Positions 8,421-19,351 are shown, counted from the first letter of the stretch. The stretch: DNA of 64,000 nucleotides from Proteus mirabilis ATCC 29906 (GCF_000160755.1 NZ_GG668576.1:452332-516331); one strand, 5' to 3'. The notes: generated by a model from the sequence alone, not told the origin. Numbers and translations are program-made.

Positions 8421-9575
8421 ATGAGTACATCTTGTGTAGAAGAAGGCCGAAAGACCTCCAATGATCCTTATCAACGGATCGCATCAGAGCTGCTCGCTCA
8501 AGCAGACATTCATATCAATGGTTCTGAACCTTATGATATCCAAGTGCATAATAAAGATTTTTATAAAAGAGTATTACAACAAGGCTCATTAGGTCTCGGT
8601 GAAAGCTATATGGATGGTTGGTGGGACTGCGAACGTCTTGATATATTCTTTCATAAAGTTTTACGAGCAGGTCTTGAAAATAAATTGCCAAGTAACTGGC
8701 GCGATATTTTAAAAATAGCCATGGCACGCATTTTTAATTTACAAACACAAAAAAGAGCGTGGATGGTGGGTAAAGAGCATTACGATTTAGGTAACGACCT
8801 CTTTACCGCAATGTTAGATCCTTATATGCAATATTCCTGTGGATATTGGAAGGATGCGGATAGCTTAGAAGTTGCTCAACAGCACAAACTCGACCTTATT
8901 TGCCGTAAGTTAGAGCTAAAACCAGGTATGACATTGCTCGATATTGGCTGTGGCTGGGGTGGTCTTGCTGCTTATGCTGCCAAAAACTATGGCGTTTCTG
9001 TTACAGGGGTGACCATCTCAGTTGAACAACAGAAATTAGCACAAGAGCGCTGTAAAGGTCTTGATGTCAATATCATCTTAGAAGATTACCGTGACTTAAA
9101 CGAGCAGTTCGACCGTATCGTTTCTGTTGGTATGTTCGAGCATGTTGGCCCGAAAAACTATGCCACTTACTTTGATGTCGCTCGTCGTAATATCAAAGAA
9201 GATGGACTATTTTTATTACATACCATTGGTTCTAATCACAATAAAGTTAATGTCGATAGTTGGATAAGTAAATATATTTTCCCTAACGGTTGTTTGCCGT
9301 CTATTCAAAAAACCGCTGAGGCAATGGAAAATAAATTTGTTATGGAAGATTGGCATAATTTTGGTGCCGATTATGACAAAACCTTAATGGCATGGTATGA
9401 GCGTTTTTTAGCTAGCTGGCCTGAAATTGAATCTAACTATACACCTCGTTTTAAACGCATGTTTAGCTACTACTTGAATGCTTGTGCGGGTGCTTTCCGC
9501 GCCAGAGATATTCAGTTATGGCAAATTATGTTAAGCCCGAAAGGTAGAATAGGTGGATTACGCACACCTCGCTGA
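8421..9575 (+). CDS. cfa: Cyclopropane-fatty-acyl-phospholipid synthase
   Basis: 384 residues, close to E. coli Cfa (382). It moves a methylene group from S-adenosylmethionine to cis double bonds of membrane phospholipid acyl chains, a stationary-phase and acid-stress adaptation. The SAM-binding motif LLDIGCGWGGLAAYAA starts near residue 172; the bicarbonate/active-site region includes MFEHVG and the YSCGYW segment. GGAGAGTAT precedes the ATG. It has its own 300-base leader with several repeats and ends at a terminator shared with ribC. Confidence 0.97.
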   Translation: MSTSCVEEGRKTSNDPYQRIASELLAQADIHINGSEPYDIQVHNKDFYKRVLQQGSLGLGESYMDGWWDCERLDIFFHKVLRAGLENKLPSNWRDILKIAMARIFNLQTQKRAWMVGKEHYDLGNDLFTAMLDPYMQYSCGYWKDADSLEVAQQHKLDLICRKLELKPGMTLLDIGCGWGGLAAYAAKNYGVSVTGVTISVEQQKLAQERCKGLDVNIILEDYRDLNEQFDRIVSVGMFEHVGPKNYATYFDVARRNIKEDGLFLLHTIGSNHNKVNVDSWISKYIFPNGCLPSIQKTAEAMENKFVMEDWHNFGADYDKTLMAWYERFLASWPEIESNYTPRFKRMFSYYLNACAGAFRARDIQLWQIMLSPKGRIGGLRTPR

Positions 9576-9596
9576 TTTTTAGCTATCAATAGAGGT

Positions 9597-9636
9597 AAAA
9601 ATCCCGTTTTCCATAGACTGAAAAACGGGATTTTTT
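9597..9636. terminator. Bidirectional terminator between cfa and ribC
   Basis: AAAAATCCCGTTTT pairs perfectly with AAAACGGGATTTTT, with A and T runs on both flanks, between two convergent genes. Confidence 0.92.
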
Positions 9637-9664
9637 AATTCTAGTCGTCTGATAACAGACTATA

Positions 9665-10321
9665 TTATTTTTCGTTTTCTTCTTCGTGTGTTGCTTGAAG
9701 CTTAACCGTTAATGCTTGTTGCGCCATAACACGCTCTACGGTATCAACAATCGCCTGAGTTTGTGGATCTAACTCAATATTAACTTTATCCCCCAAACGC
9801 TTACGACCTAACGTCGTTCTATCGCGAGTCTCAGGGATCAGATGGACACAGAAACGATTATTAACCACATCACCAATAGTTAAACTAATACCATCAATGC
9901 CAATAAAACCTTTATGCAAAATATACTTCATCAATGTCTGATCAAAAATACGAAACCAGATCTGTAAGTTATTTTCTGAAGTAATAATTTTCGCAATTTC
10001 AGCCGTAGTGACAATATGACCAGACATCACATGACCACCAATTTCATCGCCATATTTGGCCGCTCGTTCAATATTAACTTCTGAACCAACCGTTAACTCG
10101 CCCAAATTAGTTAAGCGCAGCGTCTCTTTCACTAAATCGAAACTAATTTTATTGCCATCGATTTTTGTGACGGTTAGGCAACAACCATTGTTAGCGATCG
10201 AAGCTCCTGTTTCTAAGTTATTGACTAACTCGGAAGGTAATTCAATGATATGGGTACGGAAATCACCTTTATCTTCAATGGCAATAACACGTCCTTTTCC
10301 CTGAACAATACCTGTAAACAT
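9665..10321 (-). CDS. ribC: Riboflavin synthase, alpha subunit
   Basis: 218 residues built from two lumazine-binding barrels, the first starting with the hallmark MFTGIVQG and the second near residue 98 ([12 protein letters not shown]). It dismutates two molecules of 6,7-dimethyl-8-ribityllumazine to riboflavin. Also called ribE in other nomenclatures. The position between cfa and mdtK matches E. coli. AAGGAGATGTGAG precedes the ATG. No FMN riboswitch-like leader was seen upstream. Confidence 0.96.
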   Translation of the reverse strand: MFTGIVQGKGRVIAIEDKGDFRTHIIELPSELVNNLETGASIANNGCCLTVTKIDGNKISFDLVKETLRLTNLGELTVGSEVNIERAAKYGDEIGGHVMSGHIVTTAEIAKIITSENNLQIWFRIFDQTLMKYILHKGFIGIDGISLTIGDVVNNRFCVHLIPETRDRTTLGRKRLGDKVNIELDPQTQAIVDTVERVMAQQALTVKLQATHEEENEK

Positions 10322-10624
10322 CTCACATCTCCTTGGACTGATAAGCGAGTTTATCTTAATTAATTTAGTGTAATCAGGATAACATAAGTGATATTACACA
10401 AAGGGATCATTATTGCCTTCTCCCCTTATGATGTTTGCCATCAAATATAACGTAAAACCACTTATTTACTTATCAAAATTCTGTGGTTGAAAAACGTCAT
10501 ATCTTTCATTGATAATTAAACATTTATCATTAGAATATGTTTGCTTAAGGATTATTTTACGCCATATTAACATGTGACGTTCTTTCCTCCCTTCCGTCTT
10601 ATTATAATGAATAAAGGTGTATGC
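10322..10624. other. Divergent control region between ribC and mdtK
   Basis: About 300 bases without a gene. It must hold promoters of both divergent genes. I saw no strong dyad, riboswitch or small ORF. A longer in-frame mdtK start (GTG at 10574) exists here but is not favoured. Confidence 0.5.
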
Positions 10625-11998
10625 GTGCAGAAGTATATAAAAGAAGCGCGTAGCTTACTTGCTCTTGGTATCCCTGTTATCATCGCTCAATTCTCCCAAA
10701 CTGCTATGGGAGTAGTTGATACCGTGATGGCAGGTGCTGTCAATGCCACAGAAATGTCTGCGGTTGCTGTAGGTACGTCGATTTGGTTGCCAACGATTTT
10801 ATTAGGTCAAGGTATATTAATGGCATTGACCCCCATCGTTGCACAATTAAATGGTTCAGGACAACGAAAGCATATTGCTAATCGTACACAGCAAGGTTTT
10901 TGGCTTGCCACTTTTTTATCCATCATGGTCATTGCCATTCTTTATAACAGCCGTTTTATTATTGAAGCGCAACATGATATCGAGCCTGAGCTTGCAGAAA
11001 AAGCCATTGGATTTATTCATGCCATTATGTGGGGGGCTCCTGGTTGTCTCTATTATCAAGTGCTGAGAAGCCAATGTGAGGGATTATCAAAAACAAAACC
11101 AGGCATGATCATCGGCTTTATTGGATTATTAATTAACATTCCTGTTAACTACGCCTTTATTTACGGTAAATTTGGTGCCCCACAATTAGGTGGGATTGGT
11201 TGTGGTGTGGCAACCGCCTCTGTTTTTTGGGCGATGTTCTTAATGATGCGCTACTATGTGCGTCGAGCACCAACACAACGGGATGTTATGCCCAAAAAAC
11301 GCCTAGTGTTACCTGAATTCCACACAATAAAACGTATTACATTGTTAGGGTTACCTGTAGGGCTAGCACTATTTTTTGAAGTAACACTGTTTGCTGTTGT
11401 GGCATTATTAGTTTCACCATTAGGTGTAACGGCTGTTGCAAGTCACCAGATAGCCCTTAATTTTAGCTCATTAATGTTTATGTTCCCTCTTTCCTTGGGA
11501 ATAGCTGCAACAATTCGTGTGGGTTATAACCTTGGGCAACGTTCTACAGAGCAAGCTCGTACTTCAGCCATTACAGCCCTTGCTGTCGGATTAATGCTGG
11601 CAAGTTGTACCGCTATTTTCTCTATTATTTTTAGAGAAAAAATTGCTTTAATGTATAACGATAATATTGAAGTGGTGACATTAGCCTCTCATCTTATGTT
11701 ATTCGCCGCACTTTATCAGTTGTCAGATTCCGTACAGGTTATTGGTTCAGGGGTATTACGGGGTTATAAAGATACTCGCTCTATCTTTTTTATTACCTTT
11801 ATCGCTTATTGGGTAATTGGTTTGCCTTCCGGATATCTCTTGGGACGAACGGATTATATTGTTGAAGCAATGGGGCCTGCGGGGTTCTGGATTGGTTTTA
11901 TTTTAGGTTTAACCGCTTCTGCAATTATGATGGGAACACGTATTTGGTGGATCCAGCGTCAATCTGATGAGGTTGTCTTATTACGCTCGGAGCGTTAA
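10625..11998 (+). CDS. mdtK: MATE-family multidrug efflux protein MdtK (NorM)
   Basis: 457 residues from the GTG at 10625, exactly the E. coli MdtK length, and the product begins [17 protein letters not shown] like the family. AAGGTG lies 6 bases before this GTG, so I prefer it over the upstream in-frame starts. About 12 membrane segments; the two MATE halves start near residues 10 and 240. It extrudes cationic drugs and fluoroquinolones in exchange for sodium or protons. It stands alone between ribC and the tRNA pair. Confidence 0.94.
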   Translation: MQKYIKEARSLLALGIPVIIAQFSQTAMGVVDTVMAGAVNATEMSAVAVGTSIWLPTILLGQGILMALTPIVAQLNGSGQRKHIANRTQQGFWLATFLSIMVIAILYNSRFIIEAQHDIEPELAEKAIGFIHAIMWGAPGCLYYQVLRSQCEGLSKTKPGMIIGFIGLLINIPVNYAFIYGKFGAPQLGGIGCGVATASVFWAMFLMMRYYVRRAPTQRDVMPKKRLVLPEFHTIKRITLLGLPVGLALFFEVTLFAVVALLVSPLGVTAVASHQIALNFSSLMFMFPLSLGIAATIRVGYNLGQRSTEQARTSAITALAVGLMLASCTAIFSIIFREKIALMYNDNIEVVTLASHLMLFAALYQLSDSVQVIGSGVLRGYKDTRSIFFITFIAYWVIGLPSGYLLGRTDYIVEAMGPAGFWIGFILGLTASAIMMGTRIWWIQRQSDEVVLLRSER

Positions 11999-12156
11999 TA
12001 CTTCCATTAAAGCATTATTTTTTGGCAAAGGAATGACACAAATATCAACAAATAGCTTTAAATACGAGCAGTTGAATACAAATTTGTGTTTTTCCTCTTG
12101 CCAGAAGCAAATCATCTCGCTAATATTCGTCTCCGTTGTCACCCAGAATAAAGAAT

Positions 12157-12233
12157 GCGTCCATAGCTCAGTTGGTTAGAGCACCACCTTGACATGGTGG
12201 GGGTCGGTGGTTCGAGTCCACTTGGACGCACCA
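12157..12233 (+). tRNA. valV: tRNA-Val (anticodon GAC)
   Basis: 77 bases including an encoded CCA. The acceptor GCGTCCA pairs with TGGACGC, the anticodon arm CCACC-TTGACAT-GGTGG shows GAC, and GGTTCGAGTCC forms the T arm. One of a tandem pair in the same place as valV/valW of E. coli. Confidence 0.98.
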
Positions 12234-12261
12234 TTTACTCTGAACAACATTTCAATACAGT

Positions 12262-12338
12262 GCGTCCATAGCTCAGTTGGTTAGAGCACCACCTTGACAT
12301 GGTGGGGGTCGGTGGTTCGAGTCCACTTGGACGCACCA
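12262..12338 (+). tRNA. valW: tRNA-Val (anticodon GAC), second copy
   Basis: Identical in sequence to the first copy, 28 bases downstream, with encoded CCA. The two are probably cut from one precursor. Confidence 0.98.
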
Positions 12339-12803
12339 TTTCTCTTTCTTAATTCTTGTTATATTTCGTGTTACCTCCCCTACACCACAACAAAATAATT
12401 ACGCAAAATTTAATTGCGCAACAAAACGCTTAAAAAACAAGCAATCAGAGCCCTATTTTGATCACATCACTTAAATTTACCTTTTTTCGATTTTCTTCAT
12501 GGAAATTAACCTCTATAATACAAAACATAATTTTGTTGAAAGGTTTCAGCGTATTGATTTACAGGCATCTTTAGAAAACAGAACAAATGAATCATGATAG
12601 ACTATAATGTAAGATGTCTAGCAATCTTTTATACAAAATAGTGACAAAATTTTTATCATGTTGTTGGAGCCACTCACATGTTGCGCAACTTATTAGCTAG
12701 AAATGAATGCACTTATCGTGTTTCGCACTGTTAAGATGATTGATATAACCCAACAACATTAATCCTTATTCATCCATTACAATAGAATCATTAATAGACT
12801 GCC
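12339..12803. other. tRNA-pykF intergenic region with the pykF promoter
   Basis: 465 bases without a gene. It contains a TATAAT at 12514-12519 and a Cra-like site just downstream, described separately, which leave a pykF leader of about 280 bases. The rest is AT-rich with no ORF that could be supported. Confidence 0.55.
12535..12550. promoter_or_regulatory. Cra (FruR) operator candidate for pykF
   Basis: GTTGAAAGGTTTCAGC matches the Cra consensus GCTGAATCGTTTCAGC at 13 of 16 positions. It lies about 15 bases past a TATAAT -10 element, a roadblock position that fits the known Cra repression of pykF in E. coli. Confidence 0.65.
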
Positions 12804-14217
12804 ATGAAAAAGACAAAAATTGTTTGCACCATCGGGCCAAAAACCGAATCTGAAGAAAAACTGACTCAATTACTGGACGCAGGCATGAACGTAATGCGTC
12901 TAAACTTCTCTCACGGTGACTATGAAGAGCATGGCAACCGTATCAAAAATCTGCGTAATGTCTGCGCAAAAACAGGCAAAAAAGCAGCCATTTTATTAGA
13001 TACTAAAGGACCTGAGATCCGCACCATTAAATTAGAAGGTGGTAACGATGTCTCTTTAGTTGCAGGTCAGACTTTTACCTTTACAACAGATACTTCTGTT
13101 GTTGGTAATAAAGATCGCGTTGCGGTCACTTATGACGGTTTCGCAAGAGACTTAACTGTCGGCAATACCGTATTAGTCGATGACGGCCTTATCGGTATGA
13201 AAGTCATTAAAGTCACTGATACTGAAGTGGTATGTGAAGTACTCAACAACGGTGATTTAGGCGAAAATAAAGGCGTTAACTTACCAGGTGTTTCTATCGG
13301 CTTACCGGCATTAGCAGAAAAAGATAAACAAGATCTTATCTTTGGTTGCGAACAAGGCGTTGACTTTGTTGCTGCTTCTTTTATTCGTAAACGTTCAGAT
13401 GTTGAAGAGATGCGTGCTCACTTAAAAGCACACGGTGGCGAAAACATCATGATCATCTCTAAAATTGAAAACCAAGAAGGTTTAAATAACTTTGACGAAA
13501 TTTTAGAAGCTTCTGACGGTATCATGGTTGCACGTGGTGACTTAGGTGTTGAGATCCCTGTTGAAGAAGTTATCTTCGCAACAAAAAATGATGATCGAAA
13601 AATGTAACGCTGCGCGTAAAGTGGTTATCACTGCAACACAGATGTTAGATTCCATGATCAAAAATCCACGCCCTACTCGTGCAGAAGCAGGTGACGTTGC
13701 CAATGCTATTTTAGATGGTACTGATGCTGTTATGCTATCCGGTGAAAGTGCGAAAGGTAAATATCCAGTAGAAGCTGTGACTATTATGGCGACTATCTGT
13801 GATCGTACTGATCGCATCATGAAATCACGTTTAGAGTCTTACCAATTAGGTGCTAAATTACGTGTAACAGAAGCTGTTTGTCGTGGTGCTGTAGAAATGG
13901 CTGAGAAATTAGATGCTCCTCTTATCGTTGTAGCAACTTATGGCGGTAAATCAGCGCGCTCTATCCGTAAATATTTCCCAACAGCGCCTATCTTAGCATT
14001 AACAAATAATGAAGAGACCGCACGCCAATTACTGTTAGTAAAAGGTGTGACAACACAATTAGTTAATAAAATTGCTTCTACTGATGACTTCTACCGTATC
14101 GGTAAAGATGCAGCATTATCAAGTGGCTTAGCCCATGCAGGTGATCGTGTTGTTATGGTTACAGGTGCACTGGTTGATAGTGGAACGACAAATACTTCAT
14201 CAGTACACGTTCTGTAA
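12804..14217 (+). pseudogene. pykF: Pyruvate kinase I gene with a one-base frameshift
   Basis: Pyruvate kinase makes pyruvate and ATP from phosphoenolpyruvate and ADP; the PykF type is activated by fructose-1,6-bisphosphate. The reading frame 12804-13607 gives residues 1-259 of a normal PykF, then eight out-of-frame residues and a stop. The remainder, from MMIEKC on, continues in the +1 frame to 14217. The whole span is 1414 bases; removing one A at 13580/13581 (GCAACAAAAAATG read as GCACAAAAAATG) restores 470 codons, exactly the E. coli length. Both halves are otherwise well conserved, so the change is recent or a sequencing error. As written, the product lacks the end of the barrel and the regulatory C domain. 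Confidence 0.9.
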
Positions 14218-14252
14218 TACTCGATTATAGCTAATTTGTAATTAAAAAATTT

Positions 14253-14282
14253 AAGCCATCCGTTTTAACGGATGGCTTTTTT
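14253..14282. terminator. Terminator after pykF
   Basis: AAGCCATCCGTT pairs perfectly with AACGGATGGCTT around two T, followed by TTTTTT. An A/T run on the other side lets it serve the convergent gadC transcript as well. Confidence 0.92.
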
Positions 14283-14331
14283 ATCGCTACTTTTTTATAA
14301 AAAACATCACTTTGACCTACTGCCAAAGAGA

Positions 14332-15885
14332 TTATTTCTGTTGCTGACTATCATGATCTGTTTTATCTATTGGCACTAAATAATGCGTTGAACGAGCACG
14401 AGGATGGATAAAAAAGTGTCCTTTCGGTGCATTATGACTCTTAATGTGGATCATCGATACATTGGTTTTATTACCTTTGCGAGAGCACGCATAAATAATA
14501 AAAGGTAAAGCAAAAATAATAATAAAACTCACCACTAGCAATGAAACATACGTTGTATCACTACTGCCACCCGGTAAAGAGCTAGGCGGGAAGAATGAAA
14601 CAACAAAAGCTAAAATAGACACAATCAGACCGACAACGGCCACTAATAATTTAACACCTTTACCACCGGGAATATTAAATGCACGTTTCTTATCTGCTTG
14701 CTTGCAAACCAAATGCATATAGCCAATAAACAGCATGAAGTAGCTACATAGATAAATCACCACCGTCAGCGCTAAAGCAATAAGAAATGACATATTGCCC
14801 CCACCACCGGTGTTAGTCAGTACCACTATAGCAATAGTAGTAATAATTAGCTGAGTGATCACTAAAGCTACCGGTACACCATTTTTATTTACTTTAGCCA
14901 GTGTTGGCGGAAGAATACCTTGTTGTGCGGCCACAAACATTCCCCGTGAAGGCCCTACGATCCACGATGCAATTTCAGCCAAGACGCCAAGCAATAATAG
15001 TGCAGCAATAATTTTAACCGCCCAAACTAATCCGGTACTAAAATGGCTGACTAAAACACTAAAGGTTTCAACCACACCCGCAGATAAGTTGATTTCGTTA
15101 TGAGGGATCACTGCAGCAACAGATAAACCGCCAATAGAGCTTAAGCATATTGCCACAATCATTAATAAAAACATGGCAAGTGGATAATCACGGCCCGGAT
15201 TTTTCATTTCGTTGACGTGAGTGGCTGAGGCTTCAACGCCCATATAGCTTAAAATAAAGGCCACAAAAACCACTAAAGTACCAATCTGAGTAAAATCAGG
15301 GAAAAAGGTTTTGCTGCTGATTTCTATTGCTAAAGGCGCACCACTGACCAGATAACTAATAGCTAAAAGCACTAAAATAATTGCCGGTAATAATATCCCT
15401 GCGAAGAAACCTAATTTAGCAATAGTAGCCGTGTATTTAGTTCCGCCAAATTGAGTTAAAGCTAATCCCCATAAAATCACTAATGCGGCAATCGTTTTGG
15501 TGAGCGGATCGGTATTTAACTCAGGCCAATCAAGAATATAAGATAATGCCCCTAATACGAAATAAAGCATTGGAATAAAACCAATCGCTATTTGTAAATA
15601 ACCAAAAGAGATCGCCGCAAATCCCCAGCGCTCCCCTAGCGTATTAGATACCCAAGCAAATACGCCCCCTTCTTGCCATCCTTCAACGGTTGCCATTTCA
15701 GCTGCACATAATGCAACAGGAATAAACCACAACAAACCGCCTAGTAATAAGAAAAAGACTAGACTAAAGCCGGAAGTTGCAAAAGTTGGATACTCATAGA
15801 CCGCCATCACCATGGATGCAGTTATGGCAAAAAAACCTAATAACGTGAGCTGTTTTGAGGCAGAACTTGTTGCAGATGTCGCCAT
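14332..15885 (-). CDS. gadC: Glutamate/GABA antiporter GadC
   Basis: 517 residues, against 511 in E. coli GadC, with about 12 membrane segments and the nearly invariant N-terminal [20 protein letters not shown] region. It exchanges external glutamate for internal GABA and so exports the protons consumed by GadB. The C-terminal plug that closes the channel at neutral pH is recognisable ([20 protein letters not shown]). I chose the ATG at 15885 because GGAG is 7 bases upstream; two earlier in-frame starts have no suitable site. It follows gadB by about 100 bases in one operon. Confidence 0.96.
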   Translation of the reverse strand: MATSATSSASKQLTLLGFFAITASMVMAVYEYPTFATSGFSLVFFLLLGGLLWFIPVALCAAEMATVEGWQEGGVFAWVSNTLGERWGFAAISFGYLQIAIGFIPMLYFVLGALSYILDWPELNTDPLTKTIAALVILWGLALTQFGGTKYTATIAKLGFFAGILLPAIILVLLAISYLVSGAPLAIEISSKTFFPDFTQIGTLVVFVAFILSYMGVEASATHVNEMKNPGRDYPLAMFLLMIVAICLSSIGGLSVAAVIPHNEINLSAGVVETFSVLVSHFSTGLVWAVKIIAALLLLGVLAEIASWIVGPSRGMFVAAQQGILPPTLAKVNKNGVPVALVITQLIITTIAIVVLTNTGGGGNMSFLIALALTVVIYLCSYFMLFIGYMHLVCKQADKKRAFNIPGGKGVKLLVAVVGLIVSILAFVVSFFPPSSLPGGSSDTTYVSLLVVSFIIIFALPFIIYACSRKGNKTNVSMIHIKSHNAPKGHFFIHPRARSTHYLVPIDKTDHDSQQQK

Positions 15886-15989
15886 GCTCATTCTCCTACG
15901 TGTATACAATGAAATAATGGTGTGCAGATAATCAAGGCTGGAGAAAAAGAGTCCATTTCTCCAACCTATTACCAAATAAAAGAGCCTGT

Positions 15990-17381
15990 TTAGCTGTGGT
16001 TAAAACCACCGCCGTCCTCTTCAGATAAAGGTGTGCTGACAGGATGTTTTTCGAAATAATCGAGAGTACGTTTCATATCTTCTATCAGTAATGTCGCCAA
16101 ATCTAAACTCACACCATGACGAACAAGAATACGTTGAATAACTAAATCTTGGCGATCAGCAGGCATAGAATAAGCAGGTACTTGCCAGCCACGGCTACGC
16201 AATTTATCAGCGATGTCATATAAGGAGTAGCTTACCTTAGCCTCTTTTTTCAGTTTCCACGCTAATGCAGGTATTCCTTTTTGACTATCACCACTGAAGA
16301 TCATTTCAAAAGGCCCTAGCTTTTCAATTTCTCGAGCAAGGTATTGCGCGGTGTGATAACAGGCATTGTGGATCTTCGCATACCCTTCTCTACCAAGACG
16401 CAAGAAATTATAGTATTGAGCAATAATTTGCCCACCGGGACGTGAGAAATTAAGCGCAAAGGTTGGCATATTACCGCCAAGGTAGTTCACATTAAAAATA
16501 AGCTCTTCCGGTAAGTCTTTAGCTTCACGCCATACTACCCAACCAGAGCCCAATGGCGCTAAACCAAACTTATGGCCTGATGAGTTAATGGATTTAACAC
16601 GCGGTAAACGGAAATCCCATTCTAAATCAGGTGCACAGAAAGGCGCTAAAAAGCCACCACTCGCACCATCGACATGAATAGGAATATCAAGTCCGGTCTC
16701 TTTTTGTAGTTGATCGAGTGCATCATGTACCGCTTTTACTGGCTCATAAGTACAGGTGAAGGTCACTCCTAATGTTGGCACTACACCGATAGTATTTTCA
16801 TCAACACGTTTAATGACCTCTTCTGGACTCATCATCAAACGATCACCTTCAAGCGGGATCTCTCTGAGTTCAACGTCAAAATAACGGGCAAATTTATGCC
16901 AACAGACTTGAACTGGCCCACAAATAAGATTAGGTTTATCTGTCGCTTTTCCAGCAGCAAGACGTTTTTTACGCCATTGCCATTTTAATGCAAGTCCCCC
17001 CAGCATTGCCGCTTCAGAGGAGCCAATGGTTGAACAACCTAGGGTATTGAGTGGATCGGGTGAGTGCCATAAATCAGCAAGCATATGAACACAACGGTTT
17101 TCAATTTCTGCCGTTTGTGGATATTCATCTTTATCTATCATGTTCTTATCGATAGATAAATTCATCAAATCACGGATCTCATCATCTACCCAGGTTTGAC
17201 AAAATGTGGCCAGATTTTGTCTTGAATTGCCATCTAGCATCAGCTCATCCCTTACAGCATCAAAAACATGACGAGGATGGCTCTCTTGTTGCGGAAAATG
17301 TGTTTTCGGTAAGGATTGTGATAAATCAACCGATGCATAAACATCATCGAGTGAACTATAACTTGGCGTTTTTTTATTCAT
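15990..17381 (-). CDS. gadB: Glutamate decarboxylase
   Basis: 463 residues (E. coli GadA/GadB 466). It converts glutamate to GABA and CO2 using pyridoxal phosphate and consumes a cytoplasmic proton. The cofactor lysine is Lys271 in [15 protein letters not shown]; the C-terminal HS end, which in E. coli contains a pH-sensing histidine, is present as GGFNHS. With gadC it forms the standard glutamate-dependent acid-resistance operon. I saw no gadE- or gadX-like regulator gene in the window. Confidence 0.96.
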   Translation of the reverse strand: MNKKTPSYSSLDDVYASVDLSQSLPKTHFPQQESHPRHVFDAVRDELMLDGNSRQNLATFCQTWVDDEIRDLMNLSIDKNMIDKDEYPQTAEIENRCVHMLADLWHSPDPLNTLGCSTIGSSEAAMLGGLALKWQWRKKRLAAGKATDKPNLICGPVQVCWHKFARYFDVELREIPLEGDRLMMSPEEVIKRVDENTIGVVPTLGVTFTCTYEPVKAVHDALDQLQKETGLDIPIHVDGASGGFLAPFCAPDLEWDFRLPRVKSINSSGHKFGLAPLGSGWVVWREAKDLPEELIFNVNYLGGNMPTFALNFSRPGGQIIAQYYNFLRLGREGYAKIHNACYHTAQYLAREIEKLGPFEMIFSGDSQKGIPALAWKLKKEAKVSYSLYDIADKLRSRGWQVPAYSMPADRQDLVIQRILVRHGVSLDLATLLIEDMKRTLDYFEKHPVSTPLSEEDGGGFNHS

Positions 17382-17783
17382 CTTGAAATTACCTTTACTA
17401 ATTATTATTACATTAGTGACTAAATGATTTTAAATACCTACTTTAAAAGATAGTCTAATAATTCCAGTAATGAAAAATTTTTTATATTTTATGAAAACAA
17501 CGAGAGTATATTTATCAAATCAGCTTTAACACTCTATAAAAAATAACAACTCATTGATTTTAAATGATATTAATAATATTCCACTTGCTTTTATGTTAAT
17601 TTATTTATGTACATTTAGAATAAAATATTTGTACTATAATAAAACTTGAATTATGAGAAATAACCTTTATATCATTAAGTAATAACACTTAATTTAAAAT
17701 ATAAATGTAAATGAAATTTTAAATCTAAGTTTTAAAATTAATAATTATTTAATTTAGATTTGATTTAATAAGGAACAAAAAAA
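17382..17783. other. AT-rich divergent region between gadB and the amidohydrolase gene
   Basis: About 400 bases of very AT-rich DNA without a supported gene. It must carry the gadB promoter on one strand and the hydrolase promoter on the other. Such composition is common at H-NS-silenced genes, but no defined operator was identified. Confidence 0.5.
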
Positions 17784-18836
17784 ATGATAGAAAATAACCG
17801 ACACCCCTTCGCTTGCACAACACTTGCGATTACTGACAAGAAAAAACGTGTTTATCATGGTCGGACAATGGAGTTTTCTTCTGATGAGCCAACGTCTATC
17901 TTAGCTTATTATCCACAAGGTCATACTTTTCAGCAAAATGCCCCTGATGGAACCCCCGGATTAAAGTACAGCGTTAAATATCCTTTTATGGCTATTACCG
18001 CTCCTATTAACTTATCGGGTACCAAAGATGTACTTGAAGGTGTAAATAGTCAGGGACTCTCTTTTAGCTTAAATATGCTACCTAACTCTAAGTTAGATGA
18101 TCTCGATCCCCAATATTACGCAAGCTCTGTTCCTATTGCTGCTATTGGTGAGTGGGCATTAGGACAATATGCGACGGTTAAAGAGTTAAAAGAGATTATC
18201 CCCCAAACCCATTTTTGGTCACAAAAGCTATTATTGTTACGTAACTTACCAAGCCCTTTCCATTACGCATTTTATGATAAAACCGGTGATTGTATTGTTG
18301 TCGAAGTCTCTGATGGTAAATTACATATTTATGATAATCCTACCTATTGCATGACCAATAGCCCTATTTTCCCGTGGCATTTAACTAATTTAAACAACTA
18401 CACTCATCTTTCTAATATCAACGTTTCCAGTAGCACATTAGGTCGTATTAAAATCAACCAACCTGATAGTGGTATTGCATTAGCAACATTACCTAGCTCA
18501 GATACTTCTGTAGATAGATTTATTCGTGCAGTTTATTATTCAACCTATTACCACAAAGTTTCTGATCCTGATAAACAGCTTATTGAGCTTGCCCATATCA
18601 TGAATCGCTTCGATCGCCCTAAAGATGCAACCATTGATCCACTATTAGGTAATGATACGCTAACTAAACTTCATACTAGTGAATTTTCTGTCTGGACGGC
18701 GCTAACTGATTTAGAACGGGGGATCTTTTTCTTCAGAGGCTACAACAACTTAAACTTTCAAAAGTTCACACTTGAGTCATTTAAAAATGAAAGTAGCGCG
18801 GTTTTTATTAAGGTCAATTTGGAAGAGGCATTGTAA
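17784..18836 (+). CDS. Choloylglycine-hydrolase/penicillin V acylase-family Ntn amidohydrolase
   Basis: 350 residues. The family uses an N-terminal cysteine freed by processing: here Cys11 is the candidate nucleophile, Arg27 in HGRTMEF sits 16 residues later as in known members, Asn occurs in MTNSPIFPWHLTNLNNY, and the late Arg in SVDRFIRA. Position 30 is Glu where bile salt hydrolases have Asp. Family members split linear amides: conjugated bile salts, penicillin V or, in some Gram-negatives, acyl-homoserine lactones; the substrate here is open. Ten residues precede Cys11 and are not a signal peptide, so the protein is probably cytoplasmic. AAGGAAC precedes the ATG. Divergent from gadBC. Confidence 0.82.
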   Translation: MIENNRHPFACTTLAITDKKKRVYHGRTMEFSSDEPTSILAYYPQGHTFQQNAPDGTPGLKYSVKYPFMAITAPINLSGTKDVLEGVNSQGLSFSLNMLPNSKLDDLDPQYYASSVPIAAIGEWALGQYATVKELKEIIPQTHFWSQKLLLLRNLPSPFHYAFYDKTGDCIVVEVSDGKLHIYDNPTYCMTNSPIFPWHLTNLNNYTHLSNINVSSSTLGRIKINQPDSGIALATLPSSDTSVDRFIRAVYYSTYYHKVSDPDKQLIELAHIMNRFDRPKDATIDPLLGNDTLTKLHTSEFSVWTALTDLERGIFFFRGYNNLNFQKFTLESFKNESSAVFIKVNLEEAL

Positions 18837-19111
18837 AATGCTTTAGATGGAAACTAGATTAGTTTAGCACGGAGAAAAATTTTTTATATCAGACTTTTAC
18901 GAATAAAAATCTTTTGTGAAATAACACGCATTTTTTATACTGGTTATTTGCTTGTTGTAGGTTATTTTTCATATTGTCATATAAAGAGTAAGTAGTTATA
19001 GCTAGTTATAAATAAATTCTGTATTTTCTTATAACTGTGCCATACTTACTAGTGGCTTCATACAAAATGCTACTTGTTCCTTTAAACAAACTAATAATAG
19101 AGGTTGTCACA
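18837..19111. other. lpp promoter region
   Basis: 275 bases without a gene, ending in the lpp leader with GAGGTTGTCACA in front of the ATG. A TGCCATACT element near 19037 could be an extended -10. Lpp transcripts are usually very strong and constitutive. Nothing else recognised. Confidence 0.45.
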
Positions 19112-19351
19112 ATGAAAGCAAAAATTGTACTAGGTGCGGTAATTCTGGCTTCAGGCCTATTAGCAGGTTGTTCTTCTAGCAACAACGCACAATTAGACCA
19201 AATCTCTTCTGATGTAAACCGTTTAAATACGCAAGTTCAACAACTAAGTAGTGATGTTCAATCAGCTAACGCTCAAGCAAAAGCCGCTTATGATGAAGCA
19301 GCTCGTGCTAATCAGCGTCTAGATAACCAAGTAACTACTTATAAAAAATAA
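19112..19351 (+). CDS. lpp: Major outer-membrane (Braun) lipoprotein
   Basis: 79 residues against 78 in E. coli. Lipobox LLAGC with the lipidated Cys20, a heptad-repeat helix ([15 protein letters not shown] and following) that forms the trimer, and the C-terminal YKK whose last lysine is joined to peptidoglycan by L,D-transpeptidases. It anchors the outer membrane to the wall. The ATG at 19112 fits the family and has GAGG upstream; the longer frame does not. The neighbouring gene ldtE encodes a wall L,D-transpeptidase. Confidence 0.97.
   Translation: MKAKIVLGAVILASGLLAGCSSSNNAQLDQISSDVNRLNTQVQQLSSDVQSANAQAKAAYDEAARANQRLDNQVTTYKK

Noticed and set aside
11967..12179. 70-codon frame running from the mdtK end into the first tRNA
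   Set aside because: It overlaps mdtK out of frame and enters a tRNA gene; no ribosome site or homology.
12157..12338. Identical tRNA copies as a possible assembly duplication
   Set aside because: E. coli has the same tandem tRNA-Val pair at this place, and the flanks of the two copies differ.
13545..13607. Programmed frameshift in pykF
   Set aside because: No slippery heptamer with a stimulator was evident, the extra A is not in the A6 run, and pykF is not known to use frameshifting; a mutation or sequencing error is simpler.
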